From: Calditrichota bacterium
GTDB lineage: Bacteria > Electryoneota > B3-LCP
Direction of reading: 5' to 3'
DNA: 38,644 bases
Assembly (NCBI GenBank): GCA_020051775.1
Contig: JAGVQJ010000050.1
Coordinates: 1 to 38,644 of the forward strand
The first letter of the stretch is position 1. Each line of letters begins with the position of its first letter. A model generated the notes under the pieces. The model was not told the origin of the DNA, did no database searches, and saw only the letters and a program-made list of their open reading frames with translations. Shown in pieces: positions 23,116-29,301 of the stretch. A program made the translations under genes and the position numbers.

Positions 23116-23934
23116 TTAGCGTTTGACGGCGACGACCTCCAGGTAGTCGCCGGGGAGGATAACAGTCGTATCGCCGGAACGATTATAACGTCCCGCCAGT
23201 GTCAACAGATCTTGCGATAACCTCTGCTGCTTATCTTTATCTAATATTTCGTAAACCTTCATTATGGGTCCGAAGTAAGTGCGGTGAAAATCCAACCACT
23301 GCTCCGCGGAACGGAAACGAAACATGAAGGTTCTCTTCGTGATCTGGAGCGAGCTGATCTTGTTACCGAAAAGTTCGCGTAATCCTACCTCGGTTCCCCA
23401 CAATGTGGGCGGCTTAAGATTTGGCGGGGGAGGAACGTACCGGGAAATCACTTTAAACATTTCGCCGATGACGCTGTCCGGGGTCCAGTTGGTCATGCCG
23501 ATTTTCCCGCCCGGTCGGCACACCCGCAGCAACTCCTGGGCGGTCTTTTCCTGGTAGGGCGCAAACATAGCTCCAAAGGTGGATAATACCACATCGAAAG
23601 AAGCGTCCGGGAAGCGAAGGTCTTCGGCGTCGCCCACCTGGAAGGTGATCTTGAGCCGCTCGGTGTTCGCTCGTAGGCGCCCCTGTTCCACCAGTGCTTC
23701 GACGTAATCCACTCCCGTGACGTCGGCTTCCCGTCGCGCAGCAGCCAGAGCGGTATTGCCACTCCCGGTGGCCACATCCAAAACTTTTTGGCCGGGGTGA
23801 AGATCCACAGCTTCGCAGAGTTGTTCGCTCACGAGGATGATTTTCACTGCGAGTCTCGAAAAATCACCGGTCGCCCAGGCTTGCTGTTGGCGGCCCTTGA
23901 TGGCCGTTAATTCTTCAATATTATATTCCGACAT
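23116..23934 (-). CDS. Class I SAM-dependent methyltransferase
   Basis: A 272-residue Rossmann-fold methyltransferase. Motif I reads VLDVATGSGNTALAAARREA, followed by ADVTGVDYVEALVEQ (acidic residue binding the SAM ribose). Motif II/III are VGDAEDLRFPDASFDVVLST, and LLRVCRPGGKIGMTNWTP is the Methyltransf_11/25 post-motif. The substrate is unknown; the family includes small-molecule and ubiquinone-type methyltransferases. The start is ATG at 23934 with AAAGGA upstream, rather than TTG at 23940. It lies between two cold-shock genes: convergent with copy 1 and divergent from copy 2. Confidence 0.88.
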   Translation of the reverse strand: MSEYNIEELTAIKGRQQQAWATGDFSRLAVKIILVSEQLCEAVDLHPGQKVLDVATGSGNTALAAARREADVTGVDYVEALVEQGRLRANTERLKITFQVGDAEDLRFPDASFDVVLSTFGAMFAPYQEKTAQELLRVCRPGGKIGMTNWTPDSVIGEMFKVISRYVPPPPNLKPPTLWGTEVGLRELFGNKISSLQITKRTFMFRFRSAEQWLDFHRTYFGPIMKVYEILDKDKQQRLSQDLLTLAGRYNRSGDTTVILPGDYLEVVAVKR

Positions 23935-24205
23935 TCCCAAATCCTTTCAGAGATAAGAAACGAAGGCCGGAGATCGCCTTTCATGAGACGATTCCCCGGC
24001 CTGCTCTCTAATTACGAAAAAAGAAAGGCGGATGGTGGGTAGAATCAAGGAATTCTTGGATAGGCATTCATTGATTTTCCCACAAAAGAGCTGTGGGACA
24101 CCCAGCACTTAGCGGGCACTTTTACGGAATTGATGTTTCACCATGAAATATAACTCAAATAGTTTCATCTTTTTAGTGAATTAGGGAGTATCATATAGTA
24201 ATGAT
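23935..24205. other. Intergenic region between methyltransferase and cold-shock gene 2
   Basis: No gene is supported in this stretch. It holds an exact 7-bp hairpin, TCCCACA-AAAGAGC-TGTGGGA (24078-24098), and an AT-rich tract from 24135 to 24205 that leads into the cold-shock leader. The hairpin and the flanking GACACCCAGCACTTAGCGGG could be part of another dispersed repeat, but only one copy is visible. Confidence 0.4.
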
Positions 24206-24306
24206 GATTGTCATAAAACTTTACAGAGCGGTAGTTTTGGTCCACTTCGTCGAGGTATCGTGACATTCTGATAGAGCATAACAAGTTAAATTTAAAGGAG
24301 TAAGTA
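24206..24306 (+). promoter_or_regulatory. Conserved leader of cold-shock gene 2
   Basis: Paralogous to the leader at 22686-22786, with the same length and order of conserved blocks and roughly 85 percent identity by eye. Ends in the AAAGGAG ribosome site. Confidence 0.65.
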
Positions 24307-24516
24307 ATGTCACAAGGTACTGTGAAGTGGTTTAATGCGCGTAAAGGTTACGGATTTATTACAGTGGACGGCGAGAACAAAGACGTTTTCGTACACGCCA
24401 ATGAAATAACCGGCGGCGGTCAGTACAACGAACTGTCCGACAATCAGCGCGTAGAGTTCGAGGTTGAGCAGGGCGCCAAAGGCCCCAACGCCAAGAACGT
24501 GCGCGCCATCGCCTAA
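24307..24516 (+). CDS. Cold-shock protein, CspA family (copy 2)
   Basis: A 69-residue cold-shock domain protein with RNP1 KGYGFITV and RNP2 VFVHAN. It differs from copy 1 mostly by conservative changes (SRKGYG/ARKGYG, EVSGGG/EITGGG, EFDIEQ/EFEVEQ), so the pair arose by duplication including the leader. It has its own terminator. Confidence 0.96.
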   Translation: MSQGTVKWFNARKGYGFITVDGENKDVFVHANEITGGGQYNELSDNQRVEFEVEQGAKGPNAKNVRAIA

Positions 24517-24537
24517 TCGCTTTTTTTGCGAAACCAA

Positions 24538-24566
24538 AGCCCGACTCGAAAGAGCCGGGCTTTTTT
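24538..24566 (+). terminator. Rho-independent terminator after cold-shock gene 2
   Basis: AGCCCGACTC (24538-24547), loop GAAA, GAGCCGGGCT (24552-24561), then six T. One mismatch in the stem. Similar in sequence to the terminator of copy 1. Confidence 0.9.
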
Positions 24567-24587
24567 GTTGGGGGAGTTTTATTAAAA

Positions 24588-24818
24588 TCAGAGCATATCT
24601 ATCAGGTCGTCAATTTCCAAACCAGCCTGGCGTAATATGCTCTTTAACGTGCCTTTTTTCAAGTCTTTATTGTGAAAGGGAACCGCGATAATCTTACTGG
24701 GATCATTGAGACGATTGAGGAAAACGTGACTGCCTCTCTGCTTCGCAACCACGAAACCAGACCTTTCCAAGGCTTGGATCAGCTTCCTGGGAGTAACGAC
24801 GGGGAGTTTGGGGGCCAT
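24588..24818 (-). CDS. hicA: HicA-type mRNA interferase toxin
   Basis: HicA toxins have a double-stranded RNA-binding-like fold and cleave mRNA. The 76-residue product has the family features: PRKLIQALERSGFVVAKQRG, the catalytic His within GSHVFL (H31), and VPFHNKDLKKGTLKSILRQA followed by a hydrophobic end. The start ATG shares its A with the hicB TAA stop (TAATG), so translation is coupled. The pair order, antitoxin first, is the less common HicBA arrangement. Confidence 0.93.
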   Translation of the reverse strand: MAPKLPVVTPRKLIQALERSGFVVAKQRGSHVFLNRLNDPSKIIAVPFHNKDLKKGTLKSILRQAGLEIDDLIDML

Positions 24819-25054
24819 TAGACCGCTACATTCAGTTTCTCGATCAACGGCTGCGGCTGGTGAACATCTTCGGGAATGGGAAGGTTCCTCTCTTCCAGCG
24901 TTTCGATGTATCCTTTTATGGCATCCATTGCCATAGCTTTGGCCTCCTCCAAGGTGTCGCCTTCCGTGGTCAGACCGTTCAGCGCCGGCACATGGACGAT
25001 GTACCCGCCCTCTTCCGCCGGTTCAAAGATGACAGTATATTGGTATATTTTCAT
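24818..25054 (-). CDS. hicB: HicB-type antitoxin
   Basis: A 78-residue HicB with the partly degraded RNase H-like fold: YTVIFEPAEEGGYIVHVPAL, then the typical GLTTEGDTLEEAKAMAMDAI and a final helix GYIETLEERNLPIP. It neutralises the HicA toxin. No C-terminal DNA-binding domain is present, so autoregulation would need the complex or another protein. It has an AGGAGG ribosome site and a good upstream promoter. Confidence 0.93.
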   Translation of the reverse strand: MKIYQYTVIFEPAEEGGYIVHVPALNGLTTEGDTLEEAKAMAMDAIKGYIETLEERNLPIPEDVHQPQPLIEKLNVAV

Positions 25055-25081
25055 GTAAACCTCCTGATAAGGTTGCTCTAC

Positions 25082-25110
25082 AATATACGAAATATCAGCG
25101 TTGAATGCAA
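25082..25110 (-). promoter_or_regulatory. Sigma-70 type promoter of hicBA
   Basis: Minus strand TTGCAT, 17 nt, TATATT. Close to the housekeeping consensus with ideal spacing, about 30 bp before the hicB ATG. Confidence 0.7.
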
Positions 25111-25181
25111 GCGTGTAACTGGCTTATCAGGAGTACTGGGTGGGCTCGACAGCAGTGTTGATGGTGGACTTATCAGTATTT

Positions 25182-25212
25182 TGTTGGGTTACGCTTCGCT
25201 AATCCAACCTAC
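25182..25212. repeat. Dispersed hairpin repeat TGTTGGGTTACGC...CCAACCTAC
   Basis: GTTGGGTTA and TAATCCAAC form an 8 of 9 bp stem around CGCTTCGC. This motif type (GTTGGGTTACGCTTCGCTAACCCAACC) occurs as a dispersed intergenic element in many bacterial phyla. It lies just outside the HicBA unit. Confidence 0.65.
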
Positions 25213-25254
25213 TTTACTTTACTGAATGTGACAAGCAAACTGAACGAACAGATT

Positions 25255-25884
25255 TTACGAAACCCAAACCGATAGGATTTTTTCGACCATCCATGCTCCA
25301 TTATTATTAGACAGTAATATAAAAAATCCTTCACCAGCAAGCCGATCATATTGGTTACCCAAATAAACCAGAGCAAGGTTTTTATCCCTGTTCAGACCAA
25401 CCCTTGAAAGGGTTATTATACCCGCTGAGTTCGGATAACGATTATAAAATAGCTGCCACCCATCACGGTCTTGATTGTCAAATATTTCATCCAACTCTTG
25501 ATCTGATATTAATATAGATCGCAAATCCAAATCAAGCTGAGGCTTGAGATTACTGCGTCGCTGATTTTTACTTATAAAATCATCTATTACTTCCTGCGTG
25601 AGACCAGTGAGTTTTCGTCTCGATTGTTCCAATTCATTTTTCAAATCTCCAACATGATCTACCCGTGTGCTATCTCGGACGACAATTAATTGAACGTTGC
25701 CATGCAAAAACTTTCTTGTAAGAAGGATATTAAAGATTTTATATTCTATGTTTTCGACATCTATCGTGATTTTATCTTCAGAAGTTGGTAATTGGTTCGT
25801 TTGTGAAGTGCAAATGTTGAAAGTTAGCATCGTCATCAGAATAGCAATTGCATGACGTTGAAAATATACTGGAGTTAAATTCAT
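25255..25884 (-). CDS. Putative secreted protein of unknown function
   Basis: I do not recognise this 209-residue protein. The N-terminus (MNLTPVYFQRHAIAILMTML) looks like a signal peptide or signal anchor. The rest is soluble with helical stretches (LKNELEQSRRKLTGLTQEVI; SDQELDEIFDNQDRDGWQLF). The C-terminus reads VYLGNQYDRLAGEGFFILLS and ends in WMVEKILSVWVS, suggesting a small beta-rich domain. ATG at 25884 follows an AAAGGATG site and is preferred over the far upstream start. Codon and base use is more AT-rich than the flagellar genes, so recent acquisition is possible. Confidence 0.7.
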   Translation of the reverse strand: MNLTPVYFQRHAIAILMTMLTFNICTSQTNQLPTSEDKITIDVENIEYKIFNILLTRKFLHGNVQLIVVRDSTRVDHVGDLKNELEQSRRKLTGLTQEVIDDFISKNQRRSNLKPQLDLDLRSILISDQELDEIFDNQDRDGWQLFYNRYPNSAGIITLSRVGLNRDKNLALVYLGNQYDRLAGEGFFILLSNNNGAWMVEKILSVWVS

Positions 25885-26120
25885 TTTCACATCCTTTCTT
25901 GATCTCTGATGTCTTGATCTGAGGAAGCAGCAAGGTAGTCGGTTATTAAGTATTACACACAAATTTGTTGAAATCGATTCAATATACCCAGTACGCGATC
26001 ACGAGGCAAGCACTATCTACCTCTTTTTTCATTCCTCCTTGCCCCTCGAACCATCGGCCCGAAAACAGATCCCCCTGCCCTCCTTTCCGCTTCGGCGGAC
26101 CTTGCGGGGAATAATGAGTC

Positions 26121-26151
26121 ACCCCCCTTTTCAAGGGGGGCTGGGGGGGAT
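26121..26151. repeat. C-run/G-run dispersed repeat, family B copy 2
   Basis: ACCCCCCTTTTCAAGGGGGG CTGGGGGGGAT; its reverse complement follows the same pattern as 1672-1703. Such CCCCCC...AAGGGGGG elements are often dispersed in bacterial genomes. Confidence 0.5.
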
Positions 26152-26155
26152 AAAC

Positions 26156-26179
26156 AAGGGCGACCGCATGGTCGCCCTT
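26156..26179 (-). terminator. Terminator hairpin downstream of icd
   Basis: AAGGGCGACC-GCAT-GGTCGCCCTT, a perfect 10-bp stem with a 4-nt loop. On the minus strand it is followed by a short T-rich tract (GTTTAT). It lies about 30 bp beyond the icd stop. Confidence 0.8.
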
Positions 26180-26211
26180 CCGAATCCCGAATCCCGTATA
26201 CTGAATCCCGA

Positions 26212-27624
26212 CTACATGTTTTTAATGATCGCTTGCCCGAATTCCGAGCACTTCAGTTCCTTCACGTCCTGGGCGCCTTCGGAGCGCATCAGGCGGGAGA
26301 AGTCATAGGTCACGGTGTGTGCGTGGATGGCGCCTTCCAAACCTTTGACGATCAGGTCGGCGACTTCCTGCCAGCCCAGGAACTCAAACATCAGCACGCC
26401 GGAAAGAATCACCGACCCGGGGTTGACTTTGTCCAGGTTGGCGTATTTGGGGGCGGTGCCGTGCGTGGCTTCGAAAATAGCGTGGCCGCTGACGTAGTTG
26501 ATGTTGCCGCCCGGAGCGATGCCGATGCCGCCCACCTGCGCCGCCAGCGCGTCCGACAAATAATCGCCGTTCAGATTCAGCGTGGCGATAACGTCGAACT
26601 CAGCGGCGCGTGTCAACACCTGTTGTAATGTGATGTCGGCGATGGCGTCCTTGATCATCAGCTTGGACTTCCACTTACCGTCGCCGTGCGTCGGCCAGAG
26701 CTTCAGGGCTTCTTCGACTTCGGCTTCCACCAAACGCTGCTTGTCGGGATTCAGCATGTCGAAGCCGGGTTCGACCATGCGGGCGTTTTCCTGAGCCGTC
26801 AATTTGGGATTGTCTTCCTTGTTCCCCAGGATCCAGCTTTCGCGCTGCGTGACAACCTCATTGCGGAATTCCTGGACGGCCACGTTGTAACCCCAATCGC
26901 GAAAAGCGCCTTCTGTGAATTTCATGATGTTGCCCTTGTGCACGAAGGTCACGCTCTTGCGTTGGTGCGACAGGGCGTAGTTGATGGCGGCGCGCACCAA
27001 CCGCCCGGTCCCCTCACTCGATACCGGCTTGATGCCGATGCCGGAGCTTTCCGGGAAACGGATCTTCTTAACACCCATTTCCTTCATGAGGAAATCAATG
27101 ACCTTTTTCACTTCGGCGGACCCGCTGGGCCATTCAATGCCGGCGTAGATATCCTCGGTGTTTTCGCGGAAGATGACCATGTCCACGTCTTCAGGCTTCT
27201 TCACCGGGCTGGGGACGCCTTTGAAATAACGCACGGGACGCAGACAGACGTAGAGATCCAGCATCTGGCGCAGAGCCACATTCAAACTGCGAATGCCGCC
27301 GCCGATAGGTGTGGTCAACGGGCCTTTGATGCCCACCAGGAATTCCTTGTAGGCGGTGATGGTGTCATCCGGCAACCAGGTGCCGACCTGTTTGAACGCT
27401 TTTTCTCCAGCCAGCACCTCGAACCAGGTGATCTTACGTTTGCCTTTATAGGCTTTGGCCACGGCGGCATCAAACACCGCTTGAGAAGCCCGCCAGATGT
27501 CAGGGCCGGTGCCGTCGCCTTCGATGAAGGGGATGATGGGTTTGTCGGGTACCTGCAATTTGCCGCCCTTCATGGTGATGGGCTGGCCTTCCTTAGGGTA
27601 GGTGAGCTGATCGAACTTTACCAT
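26212..27624 (-). CDS. icd: Isocitrate dehydrogenase, NADP-type
   Basis: Oxidative decarboxylation of isocitrate to 2-oxoglutarate in the TCA cycle. The 470-residue protein aligns with the E. coli enzyme with the same numbering in its first half: S113, N115, R119, R129, R153 bind isocitrate, Y160 and K230 are catalytic. All are present ([45 protein letters not shown]). Cofactor choice is read from GTAPKYA: Lys and Tyr at this place favour NADP. The protein is longer than the E. coli one (416) because of an internal insertion around residues 260-310 ([20 protein letters not shown]). A TGGAGG site precedes ATG. It lies 24 bp after the DUF2442 frame and on the same strand as acn. Confidence 0.96.
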   Translation of the reverse strand: MVKFDQLTYPKEGQPITMKGGKLQVPDKPIIPFIEGDGTGPDIWRASQAVFDAAVAKAYKGKRKITWFEVLAGEKAFKQVGTWLPDDTITAYKEFLVGIKGPLTTPIGGGIRSLNVALRQMLDLYVCLRPVRYFKGVPSPVKKPEDVDMVIFRENTEDIYAGIEWPSGSAEVKKVIDFLMKEMGVKKIRFPESSGIGIKPVSSEGTGRLVRAAINYALSHQRKSVTFVHKGNIMKFTEGAFRDWGYNVAVQEFRNEVVTQRESWILGNKEDNPKLTAQENARMVEPGFDMLNPDKQRLVEAEVEEALKLWPTHGDGKWKSKLMIKDAIADITLQQVLTRAAEFDVIATLNLNGDYLSDALAAQVGGIGIAPGGNINYVSGHAIFEATHGTAPKYANLDKVNPGSVILSGVLMFEFLGWQEVADLIVKGLEGAIHAHTVTYDFSRLMRSEGAQDVKELKCSEFGQAIIKNM

Positions 27625-27648
27625 TCTGCCTCCACGCGTGGGGATGAA

Positions 27649-27893
27649 TTATATTGTAGATATTTGCATTTTTTCATACAGGAATTCCGGTGCGAAATCG
27701 GCGCCGTTGGGCCAGGTGATGGTATGCGGATCAGGATGAACCGTAAATATTATAAAATATTTCACGTCCTTGAGGGGACGGAAGATGGAGCCGCCGAGTT
27801 CATTTTGGAGGTCTACATCACCCTCAAACCCATCTAGGAACTTTAAGTGGACAATGAAGTCTCGTACAAAAACTTCAGTAATTATTTTATCAC
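27649..27893 (-). pseudogene. DUF2442 family gene with apparent one-base frameshift near its start
   Basis: The minus-strand frame ending in TAA at 27649 encodes a full DUF2442 domain: IITEVFVRDFIVHLKFLDGF, EGDVDLQNELGGSIFRPLKD, and the hallmark TWPNGADFAPEFLYEKMQIS. The frame has no ATG, GTG or TTG before the domain. A GTG at 27893 overlaps the HNH gene stop as GTGA, a typical coupled start, and reads GTG ATA AAA before slipping out of frame. One extra A in the AAAA run at about 27885-27888 would give MIKIITEV, a natural start. So the gene is either frameshifted in this genome, mis-sequenced in the homopolymer, or uses a rare ATA/ATT start. DUF2442 function is unknown; relatives are often found with toxin-antitoxin-like small genes. 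Confidence 0.72.
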
Positions 27894-28708
27894 TTCCGCT
27901 GCCTCTTCGGCGTTGTTCTTGGCTTTGCGGCGATTGAATCTACTAGTGCCTGTCCACCTATAATAAAATTACTCGGATCAATTCTTTCAGGCCAATCTGA
28001 GCTCATTATACGATCTAATTGGATCGGAATAACTACATTCTGATCTATACTACAATCTCTGTATCTCGAAAGTTCAAAAAGATCTTCGTAAAGCGGTTTG
28101 GTTGAGATCAGGTACGCAATGGGGAAAAACTTCAACATGTTGTAAAGTGCAAGATCTTTATTTTTAAATTTACCTCTTCGCGTTGGCATAATAAAATCTC
28201 TCATGATTTTAAATTGAGAATATGGATAAATCCAATAAAAAACAAATAGTTCCTCCGGGATAGAAATTGAATCATTAAAGAAAGCTTCTCTCGCTCGGAG
28301 CTCAAATCCGCCATCTTCAAATAATATTTTTGCTGTTAATAAATGTCCGAGAATACTTCTAATTAGTACAGCTGGTTTAGTTCTATGATGAACAATTTTA
28401 GGAAAATGCAAATTCGACTTTAGATATCGTCCAACGCTGGTGCTAAAATCTATTAATACTGGATCATACTTTTTACCGAGAAGTGAATTGCATTCACGAC
28501 ATATTGTGCGGAATTTTAATCCATTTTGCGATATCGTCCTTTTTACTTCATCTTTTGTCGACGTTAGAGTATGAAAAATAGAAATAATCTCGACTGCTTT
28601 TAATTCTGAACAACCTCGCGGGGGAACATGATCCCAACTCAATTCTTTCTCAGACCTGCAAATGTTGCATTTACCAAATTTCTCTCTCTTTATCTTGTCG
28701 AGATACAT
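27890..28708 (-). CDS. HNH-like protein with paired CxxC motifs
   Basis: A 272-residue protein with an N-terminal zinc/HNH-like module: C14-x2-C17, DHVPPRG (D26, H27) and C70-x2-C73-N (TICRECNSLLG). This matches the layout of HNH endonucleases in which two CxxC pairs hold zinc and DH forms part of the active site. The remainder (residues 90-255) is mixed and unfamiliar (RSILGHLLTAKILFEDGGFE; ELFVFYWIYPYSQFKIMRDF). The gene is distinctly AT-rich compared with icd and acn on either side, a sign of horizontal acquisition. It starts 10 bp after the nucleotidyltransferase and overlaps the DUF2442 frame by 4 bp. Confidence 0.75.
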   Translation of the reverse strand: MYLDKIKREKFGKCNICRSEKELSWDHVPPRGCSELKAVEIISIFHTLTSTKDEVKRTISQNGLKFRTICRECNSLLGKKYDPVLIDFSTSVGRYLKSNLHFPKIVHHRTKPAVLIRSILGHLLTAKILFEDGGFELRAREAFFNDSISIPEELFVFYWIYPYSQFKIMRDFIMPTRRGKFKNKDLALYNMLKFFPIAYLISTKPLYEDLFELSRYRDCSIDQNVVIPIQLDRIMSSDWPERIDPSNFIIGGQALVDSIAAKPRTTPKRQRK

Positions 28709-28718
28709 TGGTAAACCT

Positions 28719-29159
28719 TTATTCTAGATTTTCCACATCCGCCAAATCCTGATGTCTTCCTACTGCCCGTTTATTCCTCTTTAGATTCTCTGAATCTATG
28801 TAGTTGACTTTAGTGCCTTCAACCTCTATTTGGAGTCGAGCGTCGAAGCAGGAGGCGAAATTAACTCCCGTCAATGTATTGTGCAAATCAATCCGATTGG
28901 GCGGGTATCCCAACTGAATAATCTGGTCTGGTACGAGAAAGTCAGCTGGCTTCAGGTCTAACGACTGAAAACCGAATTGTTGTAGTGCTTTAACCATGTT
29001 TGCGGCATTATCCGGACTCATCTCGATCCAGATATCCATGTCTTTGGTATATCTCGGATGGCCATGAAACGCCACAGCATAGCCGCCCACCACCAGGTAG
29101 CGAACCTGATTATCGTTTAACGACTTTATAAACTCTCTGAAATCCTGGTTCAACACCAT
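28719..29159 (-). CDS. Nucleotidyltransferase-fold protein (MNT/AbiEii-like)
   Basis: A 146-residue protein with the minimal nucleotidyltransferase signature: GG within YLVVGGYAVAFHGHPRYTKD and the metal-binding D-x-D in KDMDIWIE. A hydrophobic region (IIQLGYPPNRIDLHNTLTGV) follows, with a third acidic residue (RIDLHN). Such proteins occur as partners in toxin-antitoxin and abortive-infection pairs, where they may modify tRNA or a partner protein. It overlaps the preceding 60-aa gene by 50 bp. An SD-like TGGAGG lies only 1-2 nt before ATG, so the true start may be the nearby GTG or TTG. Confidence 0.82.
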   Translation of the reverse strand: MVLNQDFREFIKSLNDNQVRYLVVGGYAVAFHGHPRYTKDMDIWIEMSPDNAANMVKALQQFGFQSLDLKPADFLVPDQIIQLGYPPNRIDLHNTLTGVNFASCFDARLQIEVEGTKVNYIDSENLKRNKRAVGRHQDLADVENLE

Positions 29160-29292
29160 ACCTCCAGAGGTGATATTCTCGCCGAATCTGCTCTAACGCT
29201 TCCAAACGTTCCTGATAAGATCGGGATTGCCAGTAAGCGAAGTCGTTCTTCTTATCGCGCAAGCCAATTTTGGACATTACTTTCTGTATCAT
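29110..29292 (-). CDS. Small partner protein of the nucleotidyltransferase
   Basis: A 60-residue basic protein with a conserved-looking core, FAYWQSRSYQERLEALEQIR, and a C-terminal GFQRVYKVVKR. Short proteins with a YW-x-S-x2-x2-R pattern followed by a terminal Q-R-V-x-x-V are frequent immediately upstream of this kind of nucleotidyltransferase, so the pair is likely a functional module of the toxin-antitoxin type. It begins 9 bp after the acn stop, with a GAGGTAAAG site before ATG; an in-frame ATG at 29277 is possible. Confidence 0.68.
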   Translation of the reverse strand: MIQKVMSKIGLRDKKNDFAYWQSRSYQERLEALEQIRREYHLWRYGVEPGFQRVYKVVKR

Positions 29293-29301
29293 TCTTTACC
29301 T

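Larger units (their letters stand above)
25885..26211. other. Intergenic region with repeats and the icd terminator
   Basis: About 330 bp without a convincing gene. It holds the likely ribosome site of the secreted protein at its left end. Its right half contains a CTTCGGCGGA-rich stretch near 26090, a family B repeat at 26121-26151, and a terminator hairpin at 26156-26179. An open plus-strand frame here is explained by the repeats. Confidence 0.5.

Noticed and set aside
26039-26308. Plus-strand open frame across the repeats before icd
   Set aside because: It consists of the family B repeat, the terminator and the icd 3' end; no protein features.
26686-27837. Long plus-strand open frame of 383 codons opposite icd
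   Set aside because: It lies antisense to a confidently identified icd gene and to the DUF2442 frame, and shows His/Asp/Gly-rich composition typical of a reverse-strand shadow.
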